DNA from: Diploscapter coronatus
Taxonomy: Eukaryota > Nematoda > Chromadorea > Rhabditida > Rhabditidae
Assembly: GCA_964036155.1 (NCBI GenBank)
Contig: OZ038422.1
Location: 13,353,201-13,417,200 of the forward strand
DNA: 64,000 bases
Direction: 5' to 3'
Positions 35,101 through 48,800 of this stretch are shown here, in pieces (positions within the stretch are counted from its first letter, which is position 1; every line of letters starts with the position of its first letter). Below the pieces are notes generated by a model that ran no database searches, had not been told where the DNA came from, and saw only the letters and a list, made by a program, of their open reading frames with translations. The position numbers and the translations under genes were made by a program.

Positions 35101-36553
35101 AAGCTATAAAGATCGACAAACTATTGAATTTTACAGAAGTCTGTTGAATATTTTTATGGGAAAAAATAACTTGAGAAAATTCTAAATAAATGACATTTAT
35201 GTGAAAAAATTGGTAATTTTCTAATTTATGCTAATATGCAAATTCGCAGGTCTCTCCCGAGTCGAATGTATCGCAGTAGCCATCATTTCTGGAGGCGACT
35301 ATTCTCCGGGTCTGAAGTCCGTTGGAATGGTCACCGCGTTGGAGCTGATCGCGCAATTTGCGGAAAAACGAGACCAAGAAGAATTATCTCTGGAGCAAGT
35401 TCAGGAAAAGGTAAGTTGATAAGAAAATCTATTTTTTTCAATTTCGAAAAAATCTTTAAACTTTTTTTTTATAAAAGAATTCTTTTAGAATGCAAAATTT
35501 TGAAAAGTTTAGGTGACTAGCCTTCTCACTAAAATTAAAAACTGGCTACTGGACGAGAATAGAAGGGAACCAACGATGGAACTTCGAAAACTGAGGGAAA
35601 CCATCGAAAAGGACAATGACAAAGAGGCGATTGAGGGAGTGAGCTTGAATTCAAAAAGTGTCATTCTTAAAAATCCTTTTTTTTCAGTTAATAAACCCCG
35701 ACGTGATCCACGCCTATGTTTTTCCGAACGTCAATTCTTCGAGGGAGAAGTTCCGCTGGGGCAAAGTCGACATCGAAAAATTGAAAAAGCTACTCTTCGT
35801 CAATCTCGGATGGGATGAGAGGAAATACAACAACGTAAGGGGATTTTTAAAGAAAATATATTTTTTAGAATATAATTGTTTGCACTTGTATCACCACTAA
35901 ACTACAAACTGCTTATTTGACTTGCGTAATACTGAAACTTATTTTTCCAGACAGTCGCCGACGCCTTCATTCGTTGGAACGAATTCATCAGCGGGAAGGC
36001 CTCGTACCAGAGACACATTACTTCGTACGCCTACTCCCTCGACAGAGACGAAAAAGAAATGAGCGAACAGTCCAAACGGGTGCAAGACGCTTTGAAGAGA
36101 CTCGCGAACAGGACGAGTATGATTTTTAGTTAGAAAAACATTATTTTCTTATCGATATACTGTAAAAACTTATCATTTTTCTAATTTATTTAGCAACTTT
36201 TTCCAAGTTTTTAATGATGCTTGAAGAAAATGATTCTTATGATGGTTCATTTTTACGATATGATTTTCAGATTCCCAAATTGCTCCATCCACTTCAAATA
36301 CCAGTCTTATCTGCCAATCCCGGCTAGTCGATCATGGAACTGTCACGCGGAAGAGTGGACGGGGCCAAACGACAAAGAGAACTGCAAGGGTCTGGCACAT
36401 TTCTAATGAATATCATCGATGCCGAATATTCAGACCAAAAAGGGGCGTGGCCAGAAGCAGGCGAAGGCGGAGGCGCAGAAGGCGTTGAATTTGTCCGAGT
36501 CCAGTTCGGAAGAGGAAGAAGAAAACCCCAGAGATGCAAATTATCGACCTTAG
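32181..36553 (+). CDS. xpg-1: XPG/Rad2-type nucleotide-excision-repair endonuclease (ERCC5 ortholog)
   Basis: Structure-specific 5'-flap/bubble endonuclease that makes the 3' incision in nucleotide excision repair, acting in the nucleus with TFIIH. The XPG-N half shows MGIKGLWPILEPSGKPINLE, SVDVSLWIGHA and YYKIRPIFVFDG, with the metal-binding Asp residues of VDVS and FDG. A long acidic, charged spacer follows (about 33160-34690). The XPG-I half has WVEAPGEAEAQCVELE, VVSDDSDVFAFGAK and SGGDYSPGLKSVG, with the expected acidic metal ligands. The gap between the two halves is the hallmark of XPG rather than FEN1 or EXO1. The tail is basic then acidic (KKGRGQKQAKAEA, SESSSEEEEEN). The intron at 33762-33811 requires a GC donor. 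Probably co-transcribed with METTL9. Confidence 0.85.
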
Positions 36554-36616
36554 ATTATTTGAAATTGCCTATTTTTGAGAATAAATATCTTAGTGTTATA
36601 GTGCAGTAGTAGTGGA

Positions 36617-36642
36617 TTGAGATCAAAATTCCTTGATCTCAA
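36617..36642. repeat. Perfect 10-bp inverted repeat downstream of XPG
   Basis: TTGAGATCAA at 36617-36626 and TTGATCTCAA at 36633-36642 form a stem with a 6-nt loop, about 65 bp after the XPG stop and close to the likely 3' end. A second short hairpin, AGAAAAAGTGATCTTTTTCT, lies at about 36783-36802. Confidence 0.5.
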
Positions 36643-37007
36643 AAGTGTGATCCGTCGTTGATCGTCCTAGCCAAGAGATGCGTCGCTTATGACTCCTAGA
36701 AAAAGACACCGGGACACCAGGGCACCAGTTAGAAAAAGACCACTTTTGCCTATCTTTTTTTATTTCCCTCATATTATTTGCTAGAAAAAGTGATCTTTTT
36801 CTATTAGCCATTAGATTTTGAATAAAATTTTTAGAGAACATTTGAATTACATAATTGCATTAGAAAATCGTCTTTATTTTTTGAAAAATAATTGACTGGT
36901 AGCAATTTAAACTCAAGCATGGAATGGGTATTTTCTCGCAAAATGAGTAAAGCAAGAATTATCAAATGGGGACAAGGTACTCAATTCCTGAGTATAGATA
37001 CTCTCAC

Positions 37008-38635
37008 TTATAGGTTAGAAGTGCTCGTACGTTGAACAGAAGTACCCACAACAAAAGGAGCGATATCGACTCGATTTAAATTTCGATTGTTAAGTTGAAT
37101 ATGCACGCCTGAAACAGGAAGTTGGTGGGTGATGTGCATTGGGTAAGATAGGCATTTGAAAGCTGAAATTTGAAAAAAAAAATATATATATATAAAAATA
37201 TGCTAATTCCATACCTAATTTGAATAAATCACGCACAGCCCTCGAATAGCTGGGATTTTTGATGAGCAGCGTCAGAGTCCCATACGTGCAGTGAGTGCTA
37301 AGAAAGAATAAAATCCAATTAACTGCGTCTGAAAAAAAAATGACGGCAATTTTCTGTATATCTAAAAAAAAATCGTACTTGGCGAACAAACTTTTAGAGC
37401 AGACAATATCACTATCATCGCGCAAGGCAAAAAAAAGAAGGTGAAATGCACGACGACCTAAACATGACATTTATTGTTAGGTCCATTAATTTAAGATGTA
37501 CAAAATGGTGCACGGTTATTTTAGCGTGTTAGAAAGAGATACTGAACTAAGATCATTATTTCTTTTACCCATTTTCAACCTTCTAGATTTTCGACTTCAA
37601 TAATAAAAATGAGAAAATTCGAAAGATTACCTGCATGACTATCGCAATGTACACGGATTTCTGAGCGTTTTTTGTCATTTGCGATACATTTGTAGCACCA
37701 CTAATGAAGTAATAGGCGAAATATCCGAAAATGGTGGTCAAAATAAGAATGCAAAAAAAGTAGGATATCGTAGTATACTGAAAAATCCAGAACGGTATAA
37801 GCATCTCGCCATCATCAAATAGTGATAGCGCCAAGGCGTAAGGGTCGAATAACTCAGGGTGAACGCATTCTGGATGACTCTGAATTTGTACGTCATCAGA
37901 TCGCTAAGAAATGCTGAGAATTTACCCTAACATGTTCGAGTTTAACTTTGGCTTGATTTGCGGGAACAATCGTATACTTGAAAAATAGCGCGAAAGATAT
38001 GCATATTATGTGCAGAAAAACGATAATAGCGATCCGCGTATTTTCACTGGAGTAACGCTGAAGAAAATAATTGTAAGAATTTTATTCAATTTTTCAAACC
38101 TTGATCCAATTCCTCTCTGGCAACATGACGATGAATCGGTAATAGAATACGAGAACGATCGAATTACCAGTCATGAGTATGAGTAATATCGCAGTGAATG
38201 CGACTTCACGCAGTGGAAAGTTAAAAGACCTCAAAATACCGTGTGAAGTGATAGCCTCTGTGGGTATTAGCAGGACGGGAGTCATCAGTTTGGTCAGGTA
38301 GATTTCTGTCATGAACGCCCTGAATCAATATTTTTTTCGTAAAATATCATTCATAAGGCCACTTCGTTTTTCATCTAAAAACTCTCACCATATCATGAAG
38401 TATAGCAGCTTCTTCGAGTAATTCTTGGCGTGAAAAGGTGTCTTGAACAGAACGCAATAGAAAGCGACAGCATGGAGTGGCAGCGATATCACTAAAATAA
38501 AACATTGATACAACTCGAATTGAGCGAATTTTGGGAGAAATAATTCTGACAAGGAATTAAAAATTTCTGACCTATGAAATTGTTCATCGCAAAAAAATAC
38601 CATTCCGGACGAGCGAAAATGTCGCTTTCGTTCAT
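37008..38635 (-). CDS. Serpentine chemoreceptor, Srh/Sri-like 7TM protein
   Basis: Putative chemosensory GPCR of the nematode Srh superfamily, expected in ciliated sensory neurons. The minus-strand start at 38635 gives MNESDIFARPEWYFFAMNNF. TM1 contains LYQCFILVISLPLHAVAFYC followed by LFKTPFHAKNYSKK, a pattern typical of Srh/Sri. Later segments include VAFTAILLILMTGNSIVLVF, RIAIIVFLHIICISFALFF, YFFCILILTTIFGYFAYYF, FTFFFLPCAMIVILSAL and the TM7 motif FFLSTHCTYGTLTLLIKNPS with SYSRAVRDLFKL after it. The splice between TM6 and TM7 (about 37330-37385) is unresolved: the frame needs either a very short intron of about 27 nt or a frameshift. The last exon and stop (37008) are therefore tentative. 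Confidence 0.65.
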
Positions 38636-38817
38636 TCTATTTTAGACAATTTCTAAAAAAAAAAACTATCAGCCAAGAGTAAAGAGAATCTATTCTTTGA
38701 GACTGATATGATTTTCAGAAAGTCTACCTAAATTTAACTGAAATTGCACCTGCGCAGGCGAAATAACGAAATGTCGAAAGATGTGTTTTAGAATAACATT
38801 TACATTCTGCAAGTTAA

Positions 38818-39410
38818 AATTGAGTCTCTGTAATTCTCGAAGTTGCCTGAACCAAAGACTTCGGATAGGTATTAGATCCGGTTATTTGACTATATTCGAT
38901 CTGGAGAACACGATTTTGGGGCTTTTCCCGAAGTTTTCAAGTCCAGGTTCGGGTACTGAGAGTCCGGGAGTCAAATTTCAAGTCACCCCGACACCCCGAA
39001 ATCTATATCAGATTGTTCGGTTCGATGAGCTGAGTCGGTTGGTGCGAACATTTCTCGGATCTGATTTTCCTATCACAAGTCACGGCTAAAAACTGCAAAA
39101 ATGCCAAAAATATGGATCGTTGGGGAAAAATAGAAATTTACATACAGTGTCGTAGGTATTACCTTCCAATATTTTCATCGAACAAAGTACATGCCCTACT
39201 AATGCTAATTCAGCAATTATTTCGAAAAATAGCAATAGCGACAACATTCTATCGAAAAATCGACTCGAAGTCGGATCTGGAAATTTCGGGAAAAAGCCCC
39301 AAAATCGTGTTTTCCAGGCTGAACATAGATAGAAAACACCCAGAAACCCCTTCAAAAACAAATTTGAAATCTCTGGTCCGAGCAGTTTCGAGAATTACAG
39401 AGACTCGGTC
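38818..39410. mobile_element. 593-bp TTAA-flanked foldback MITE
   Basis: The left arm begins about 38821 (GAGTCTCTGTAATTCTCGAA) and the right arm ends about 39407 (TTCGAGAATTACAGAGACTC). Inner matches include CACGATTTTGGGGCTTTTCC with its complement at 39288-39320. TTAA occurs at 38814-38817 and 39411-39414, consistent with a TTAA target duplication as in the element at 17627. It has no transposase; open frames across it are chance. Confidence 0.75.
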
Positions 39411-39414
39411 TTAA

Positions 39415-42400
39415 AAATCATACGAAATAACTAAAAATCGACATACAAATGACTCATAGAATACCATAATATTGAAACGTTTTATTTAAAAAAAAACTCA
39501 AATCATGATATCCAATACCTTCTTTTTCTCTTTATCTGTCCATAGTTGGCGATTTGCTACTAGTTTTTCATCTCTCCCTGTCATGCCTCAGGCATTGTAT
39601 GCGAATGTTTTGTGACGGTCTAAATCTTTTCCCCGAGCTATTTCTCCCTTTCACATTTTTGAAGACCATGACTATGTGCTTGTGTATTTCCTTTTATGCA
39701 TCTCTTTCTTGGAAATATTCCTTTTCTCTGAAAAATGAATACTATTTTTTATGCTCTAACTCTTCTTCTATTATAATTCCTTACTATTTCACTCCCTCTC
39801 TGACATTTTCCTTCTCTTCTCAAAAAGCTCTGACCACCGTCCTTTTCTTCTTTCTCTCCCCTCTTCTTAAATATCGTCGTTCTTGAAGCACCTCTTTCTG
39901 TCTCTCTCGCCGAGGCATTATTGGCTAATTATTTTTTATTCATTCCCAGTCAGCGTCTGTTTCGATCGAAAATGTATTGAAGATTTGCGTTCGATCTCGA
40001 ATAAACTAATTTACTCTTTCGACTTTCATCTTCTTTAACTCACTTCCTATACTCTAGGATATCCGTATTTTGCGCTAATTGTTAGTTCTCTTCTCTTAAG
40101 ACATCGTTTGTTCACTAAAAATCGTGAATATCAGCTTTTTCCCTACAAAATCGATCGTTTTTCATAGAAACCTTCACGAATATCATCTTTTATTTCATCA
40201 TTGCTTTCAGTTTCATGCTAATTTCCAATAAAGCTAGCTATAAAATTCTCATGTGCGAAATATACACCTGCTTTTGGAAACTTTCATTCGCTACAGATAA
40301 TCTCCTAGATCGGACTCGATTTTTGCAAGCTCTTTCTTTCTTTCTCCCCGTTTTCTTTTCTCTCTCCATTAACCGTACTGTTTCACCCCCTAATTCTTTC
40401 TCTACTTCACTTTATCCCCGAGGCAAGTAGCCATCCTGTCTATATTTCTCTGACCGGTTTTAGGCGCGCTCTTTACCTCTCAACCACTTGGCCAAAAAAC
40501 TCGAGTAACTGCGCGAGGGAGGGAGAATTGACTCGACAAATCTATATATCCATATTTGTATGAAACAGACAGATGCTGTGGATGAGAGAAATAGCGTGGA
40601 AATTTGAGATAGTAAAAAGAAAGCAGAAATTTTTAGAGAATTTTTACAGAACGAGAGATATTGTTCTATTTTTAGAGCGCAATCTAGCAATACTTATCTC
40701 AACTTATAATATTATTGTGGATCTAGACATTTTCGAGATCATAATTATTAGACAGTCTAATGGCAACATTTTCCTCATAATATTAGATGACGTTATTAGA
40801 ATCTTCGACAAAAGTCTTGAGTAACAATAATGCAAGCTTGCTATTTTGACGTCACATTACTACGAAAAGTGACTCACGCATTCGAATTCTTTTATATCCG
40901 AACTGTAAATTCCAATGATTCACACCAGCCGGTTTTAGGTTTGTATGCTTTTATCATGCAATGATAGTTTTAGCTAGTTCCTATTGTTGCCATTTTCATT
41001 TTATGTATATCTGTTTTCTCTTATTTTGCCGATACTATTTTTCTTTCTCTTCATTTTCTCTTTCGTTAACTATTTCGACTTTCACTCATTGGCAAATTAG
41101 CTATTTCCCTTTTGAGATTAGTCTTCACTGTATCTGTAGGATTAGATCACATATTTGGATTCGGATAATTTTTTCTTTATTCTTTGTGATTTAAACTGTT
41201 TATCACGGTGCTTTGGCTTGTCCGGTGTCTTTTTTTGGAAAAAGTTGAATATAACTTTTCATCTAATCATTATTATTTTAAAAATGTTCTCTACAATTTC
41301 ATCAAGACATTTTTTAAAAATTTATTATAACTTTAAAAAATCGACTTTTGAGAACTTTTTAAAGGGCTTTTGCCGGACTAAGCAAAAAGAACAAGGCACT
41401 GTGATTATAGGCTTAAATATTGATTTTTTGAATCAATCTTCTATAATCTTCTATAAATACTTTCTAAAATACTACGATCTCAAAAATTTCATATCTTATT
41501 TCATTAATTTTCACGGTTCCTTTTTATTTAGATACTATTTCCGTGCCGAATATTAAATTTATCTCAAATTCGATAGCTAAAAATCTCGTAGCATATCTTA
41601 TTCTTATAAAAGGACACTTGTCAGGAAAATTTTCTCTCTCCGTCTTCAAAAACTATATCTTCTCTTCTTATCGTCTTCATATATTCCCTTGGCATCGTCG
41701 CACGCGTGCGTCTTACTTCAGACGTTTTCGTTCTGTTTTTCTTCTTCTCTTCATAACGAAAGACTATTTCTCAAATCTGTGGCGATCTTCAACAAATCAA
41801 TGCCGTTAGCCGCTTTTTCTCACTATTGCGCCATCGATTAATGGACGATTAACGTTATCCCTTGTCAAGTGTCTTTATCGCTATATCATTTCAAATTGAC
41901 GATTTTATATATAAATCAGGTTTTACTTTTTATATGCCCTAGCATATAGGGTGAGATTCTGCACTCAAATCTTTTTAAAAATATATTTATTCCATAAGAA
42001 AGGCGACCATTAGATTTTTCGATGGATTTCCATTCCTTATAAATGTTGTTGCATATTTTATTCTTTTCAAATGACTCACTTTTTATTGACTGGTCAAAAA
42101 CCTAGCTTTTTCCCAAAGAAATTAAAGAAAGTGGAACACATTACTTCTTTACTTCATTCCTCCAGACTGTTGCCATATTGTGTGGTGTACAACTTTTGCT
42201 GACTGTTTTGGGCCGGAAATCTGGTTAGGTCTTCCTATTTATGCCATGAAATCCCCTAAATCCGCTGGGCAAATGAAAGTGATGAAGCATCGAAAGTTTG
42301 CTGGGTTTTTTCATAAAAGTCAAATCTTCTTTCGGCAAAATATCGTTTACAGTTGCAAGTATCAAGATTCTTGACTGATATCTCCTTTACACTGTCCGAT

Positions 42401-42845
42401 ATTTCGCTTTATCTTGTGACTTAATCATTATCTTATCTCGCGCTAAAAGCTTGACTCTGTCAAAGTGTAAGGTTAATCAGCGTCTGGCTTGTATGTTCTG
42501 ACTATGTAACTACTCACCAAGACACCCATTTAGGAAGAACGTCATACTTTTTACCCTGCCTGCAAGACATCTACTAGTTTGACGCTTCGAGGCGTGAAGA
42601 TCAACCTTTTTGCTGCCGGTGGTTATCTAGCAAATAGTATCTGAATGGTGCTTGCATCAGGTACCGCAGTATTGATCATAGATGACTTAGTTTTGAGCTT
42701 ATTTTGGAATATATTAATCTTATGTTGAAATTTGATCAGAATTAAATAGACTCATCTATGACTTATTTAAAATTAAATTAACCCTCTTCTGAAGTTGGTT
42801 TCAGGAGGCTGAAGGCTGTGATCTCAAGATCCATTCGTATTTCCT
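39415..42845. other. Long pyrimidine-rich intergenic region
   Basis: About 3.4 kb between the Srh gene and the ADAMTS gene. The plus strand is strongly T/C-rich (many TTTCTCTC and TTCTTTC runs at 39520-40440 and 41000-41800), which creates many short chance open frames with hydrophobic Phe/Leu/Ser translations. No exon chain, tRNA or repeat could be supported. It probably holds distal promoter sequence of the ADAMTS gene. Confidence 0.45.
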
Positions 42846-45800
42846 ATGATCCTACGGATACTTATCTCCGTGGTGAATATCGCTGTTTCCGTTCAGGTAT
42901 GTGTTTGCATAAAGTGTTTTAGAAAATTCGAAATATGATGGTCACTTTCATAGCATATTCTAGTCGCGTGTTCCGGTTCAAATAGATATTAAATTTGTTA
43001 TGTTTCAAAACATTTCTTGACTTTGAATTCATTAGATCAGTTGATCTTAACACAATTTCATTCTGACTAAAGTCTCAGGAAACCTGGCACTTCTCGTATT
43101 TTTCCTATATCAATATGCTTCGCACATACCATTTTTCATTTACGACCCTGCGCGCTTCAATCGAAATATTTCACCATGCCAGAGTCGCTACGCTTCATCA
43201 GTTATTCGGAAAAGACGCAGAGGAAACAAGAAAGAATCTCTTGTAAAAACATCGTCAAAACTGTGAATTTGATTCTTTGAATTGTCTCGAAAATAGCCCA
43301 CCCTCAATGCATAGTTTGCATAGGGAAGAAATGGCTCTTGAAATTTTATTCTCGTTCTTTTTCTCTCTCTCAAAAATACAATATAATCTATACTATCTCT
43401 CTTTTTCTCGATTTTCTTTTCTTATTATTTTGCCGTACTATTTTCTCAAGTTTCTAATGTGAAGTCTTACGCAACGTTCAAATGAAATGTCTGGATAGAA
43501 TTAAAAAAAGAAACGATAAGTTTAACCAATCCAATTGATCCAAGATTATTTAAAGAAAAATCCAAAAGTTCGATCTTTGATCATAAAAATACTGTCCTCA
43601 GAGAATTGAATGGAAAATTAATCTATTCAGGGATTGCACCATAGGCTAACAAAAAGAGAACTATTGCATGTCTTCGGAGTCGATGAGCATAATAATGTAC
43701 CTGAATATCGACTAATTAATACGCAGGCATAGATATTCAGACATTAAAAGTTATATTTGAATTTATTTAAGAGGCTATTTTCCGACCATGAAGATCCTAC
43801 CGAACAAAGCTTGAAACGAATATCCTTCGATGCTTGGAATGAAACCTTCCATATCGAATTAGAGCCTAATCATAATAAACTTATTAGTCCGCATTTGGTA
43901 GGTTTTAAAAACAAGCTTGTAAAAATAGATAAATATTGGTCGATTTATTACTCATTCCTAGCGTTATCATAGTAATTTTATTCGATATACTTCAAAATAA
44001 ATCCTACTAAATATCGAAAAATTATCGATAATTTACTCTCCTGTTTGGAATTAAAACAAAAATCGATATTACAGAAGTCCGTCATTCGATATGAAAATTC
44101 TAGTGTAGAGTTCAGCGGTTTACCTCATGTGTCTAATTGTCACTATAAGGTAATTAACTTAATTAACTAAGTTATTGAATATACCAAATTAGGGCCGCGT
44201 AATTTCTCATAATAATGCGCCAGCAGCTATATCAGATTGTGAAAAGGCCTTGCATGGTTCACTGGTTATGGACGATCATTTTCTAGTGCTACAAACGCTT
44301 CCGAAACGGGTTCAACATTTACAGGTAAAATATCTAATTAAAAAAAATTAAAAACAGTCCATCTATAGATTATATATTTAAAGCTGCAATTATAGCATTC
44401 AATTTTCTGAAAACATAAGTATTTTTTTGTTATTTTCAGGAAGAAAAACACATCATATACAAACGCGACGCCTCTTTATTAACCCGATTTGAGAGAAGTA
44501 TTCAAGAAGAAGTTGCTCGTCTGCAGGACAAGGATGAGCCATTCTGCGATACTTCCGAATCGTTGGACGAGCCTAATTTGGGTAATCATATTTAAAGAAC
44601 AACCTAAAATATCCTAATATTCAGCCCACCTTCTTCACAAGAACTACTCCATCCCCGAAGCGGCAAAATTGGACTCTCCCATCGTGTTCCCTCAACTCGA
44701 TCCGATCACCCTGGAAATAGCCCTATTCTTGGACTCCAAGCTATTTGAGCATTTTGAGAGGTATTTATTATAATTCTTTTATTCAAATTATATTTATATA
44801 TTCTAGGGAATATATTGAGGACGCTGAGAAACACTTGATGGATTTTTCCCTGGCTTTAATTAACAATGTTCACGTCTTATATCAACAACCAACCTTGTCG
44901 CCGAATTTGGAAATTGTCATTGTCAGATTCGAGATGTGGAAGTCTCAACCGGTAAGGTTCATTTACTTGGATACCTTTTAAATATATTATATATACCAGA
45001 ATAATCTTGCAACATATGTTCACAAAAATGGCCAAGCGCAGAGTTTACTGGATGCATTCTGTCGACATCAGGCGCATATCAATCCAGGATCAGATTTGAC
45101 TGACTTTGGGCACTGGGATCATGGAGTGTTGTTGACGGGGTATTTCATTTAAGCTGTGTTTCAAATTAAATCTAGTTAATTATTCTATACTATTGGTTGA
45201 TATTGCACGTGTTCTTGACGCATAAAATATAATTTGAAAGTATTGATTATCAAGAACCAGAGATAACGGTCATCATAAAAATAATATGTTTCAAAATATC
45301 CTGTGCATAATGAATAGTTCAATTTATTATTTTGACTATCGGTAAAAAAAAAACCTATTCTATAAAATTGAAAATGATAATAGAATGATTCAGATACGAT
45401 ATCTACCACACGACTGCATCAGTGGCTGGGGTGGCGCCTGTAGCGAGGATGTGCGATCCGCTGTTCGCCTGCTCGCTAGTTGAAGGACTGCATCTGGGAA
45501 GGTCGTTCGTATTGGCGCATGAAATGGGGCATAAGTAAGAAAAAATACATTTCAAATTTTATGACACGACATGAAATAGCCTAATATTACTATAGTCATG
45601 CTTGGCTCAACAAATTTAAATAGCTCTAAAGACTCATTCAATAAAATGAATAATCACTTTATCACGCTCCTTAACGAAGAAAGACAGAGGCGCAACATAA
45701 TTCCGAATGTTACAAGAATTATTCATAATCACGAAAAAGGGAAGGTATAGGCACCAAATAGCTCATTTCGAAAATTAGATTGAAATTGACCTAAAATCGA

Positions 45801-48800
45801 TATGGCATAGCGCATTAACCACGCTCACTGACAACATGTAATCATTGCACAGGGAAATGTTCTCCGTTAATGAACATGAGAGTGACAATCAGTTGCAAAA
45901 TTTCACGACGATCTTCTAAATCTAAACAAACCAAGATCCGATAATATATAATAGCATTTGCTCGTAAACTCCTAAAATTCCATTTTAAGCATGGGCATGG
46001 TGCACGATGGTGTGCAGAACCAGTGCAGTCGATCCTGCTGCTTGATGTCTGCTGTAAACGGTGCTGGAAAGACGACTTGGTCCGAGTGTTCCGTCAGAGA
46101 GTTCAATGCGTTTCTTCTTCAACTAGAGTGGGTTCTTGTCTTTTTGATCCGCATAACCTTCAATTTCAGCGAGTCTGGCAGAGGGAATTGTCTTCGCGAC
46201 GCGTCTCCTGGACTCACCGAGCATAACCATCTGTCCGATGGTCGTCTTCCCGGCCAGAGGTACACTGCGGATCAACAGTGCTCCTATTTCTGGGGGAGAG
46301 AGTACAAAGTTGAAATTCCTTCCGGACGAACTATGGATGATATTTGTCGAATTCTCTGGTGCGGCAACGGGGGCTCGACGATTTCGACTGCGCACCCTGC
46401 GCTGGAGGGAAGTTGGTGCGGTCACAACAAGGTGCGTTTCGATCGCTCGAAAATAACGAACCGCGAGTTTCTAGTGGTGCAACGAAGGCCGTTGCCGAGG
46501 TTGGGCCCACTTCGAAATGGAATCTCCTCAACGCGTCGACGGAGGATGGTCGGATTGGGGTGGCGGAGAGAAACGATGCCCCATCCAACAGTGCCAAGTT
46601 ACTGGGAGCATCACCGTCAGAGCGCAGCATAGGGACTGTATCAATCCAGCGTAAGTTGTCTGATATACGATAGTTAAACCCGTATCAACGATGAAATCGC
46701 TTTATAATTCACTCGTTCGCGTCTCCAACAATTTTAAACACAGGGACAATGCTCTAAAAAATTTAGCCCAAATAACGGCGGTCATACCTGCCGAGGCTCA
46801 TCCATTCGTGGTCTGGTTTGCGGTACTATTAAAAGTCGCTGCCAAGGCTTCACTCGACAGGAGTTCTCCGACAAAGTCTGTAGCTCGATCAAGTACGACC
46901 CCCACAAGCCCGATCTGCAATTGACTGGAGAAGGATTTGAACGTGATTTTCAATGCTTTTTTTTTTTAAACCTTGTTTACCAAATTCCTTAGATTCCACG
47001 CAGCCATGTCGAGTCTGGTGCCATTTGATAGATTCTGAGTTGATCCGAAACAAAGGTCAATTCCCAGACGGAACTCCTTGCGGGGAGAATTCTTACTGCG
47101 TCGGGGGTCAATGCCTAGCTGTCGCCTGTAATAAGCAGGCGTTGGTCAGCTCGAACGGAGATTGCCCAGAGCAAACCATAGCGATCGCTGAGCCCGTAGC
47201 TAAATGGAAAGACTGGTGCCTTTATTCGTTTCTTTTTCGGAAAAACTAATCTGGAGAAAATTAGGTCTCCTTGGTCAGTGTGCTCAGCGTCCTGCGGTAG
47301 GGACGGTCACCAGCTGAGGAAGCGCGAGTGCACTCATAGTGGAAGGAAGGGGTGTTCCGGTAAGTTCGTCTCAAAAATGCCTAGGAAGTGTTTGGAATCA
47401 GGTCCACCGGAGGAATATCGCTCCTGCGTTCCCGAGCCGAAGCCCTGCTATGAGATGTCGGAATGGGGAAAGTGGAACGAGTGCGACGCGGAGTGCGGCG
47501 ATGGACAGTAAGTCCCTGGATCACTAGGAAAATCCAATTTTCTCCTCTCAGACAAACCCGCAAGCGCATCTGCCTCGAAGGTGACTGCTACGGTGAAGAG
47601 ATGGTTCAGCACAGGGGTTGCAGAAAGGTATTATGCTTCCAAAAATTGAAAGTTCATCTGGAAAATGATGAGTTCAGGGAGGATGCTGGGAAGAATGGGG
47701 TAGCTACAACGAGTGCAGCGCTTCTTGCGGAGGCGGAAGAAGAAGCCGAGCTAGGTTAGAGGGTTTTCAGAAAATTTTTGAAGTGCCTAAAAATTTTCAG
47801 AGATTGCCTTACCGGTGATTGCCGAGGAGAAACAACGGAATACGAGGATTGCAATACTCACGAGTGCCTTGTGGAGACCTGGAGCAGCTGGCTGCCCTGT
47901 TCGGTGTCGTGCGGGATTGGGTTCCAGATTAGAGAGAGGTCTTTTTATTATATTTTCAATAGGTTCGCATGCAAAACCAACTTATAAACTCACATCATGA
48001 CGTTTATCAAATTTTGAAACTTATTGCATTTTCGACCAACTATTATCACATTCTACACAAAATCTCGAATGAATAGAGAGACCGCAAAACTCCGTCCCTT
48101 GCATTTTCCGCTCTTGTTCAAAAAGTGATCATTTTAAACCTCAAAAATGGGAAACAAGTACCCTTCAAAGTGGAAGAGGGCCACGAAAAGTCATTATCAA
48201 ATTCGACGACCCAAACATAAAAATGAACTTTGGCCAGAAGATTATATCAGGGAGTGCGCGTACACTCATGATAATTACCGATGTATAGGCACGACATTTA
48301 TACGTTTAACTGATTGGTTTTGGTTAATTCACTCGGTCAAAAATGATTTAAATTTAAATTTTAGTTTTTCTTCACCAATATTTCCGCTACATCGAATTTG
48401 ACAATTTGAAGTAATACATTGTTGAAAACTATGAATCTTGCAAAACCATTTGCGGTCTCTATGAGCGAATACCTTGATGCTCAGAAACTTCAAATCATAT
48501 CTGGGTTTCAGACTTTGCAATGGTGTGCTCTGCGCCACTGCGAACCGTCAAGCCAGAACTTGTAACGAGCAGGCATGTCCAGTTGAGACGACGCCCAAAG
48601 AAGAAGAAGAGGAAGAAGTAAAAGAGGAGGATCCTAATTCGTTCATATTTGGCGACTTCGAGGAGTGGTCACCCTGTTCTCAGACCTGTGGTGAAGGCAC
48701 TCAGATTCAGAAGAGAAAGTGTCTCAAAGGTGCATATTATTTATCTTCCGACACAAATCACCAATCGCAACAGCGTACAAATTATCTTATGACTCTTCGA

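Noticed and set aside
39086..39414. Overlapping frames on both strands near the Srh gene
   Set aside because: They fall mostly within the inverted arms of the foldback element and are chance reading frames.
39540..41810. Series of hydrophobic Phe/Leu/Ser-rich frames that resemble membrane proteins
   Set aside because: They come from pyrimidine-rich DNA (TTT, CTT, TCT codons), lack exon chains and match no 7TM family motif.
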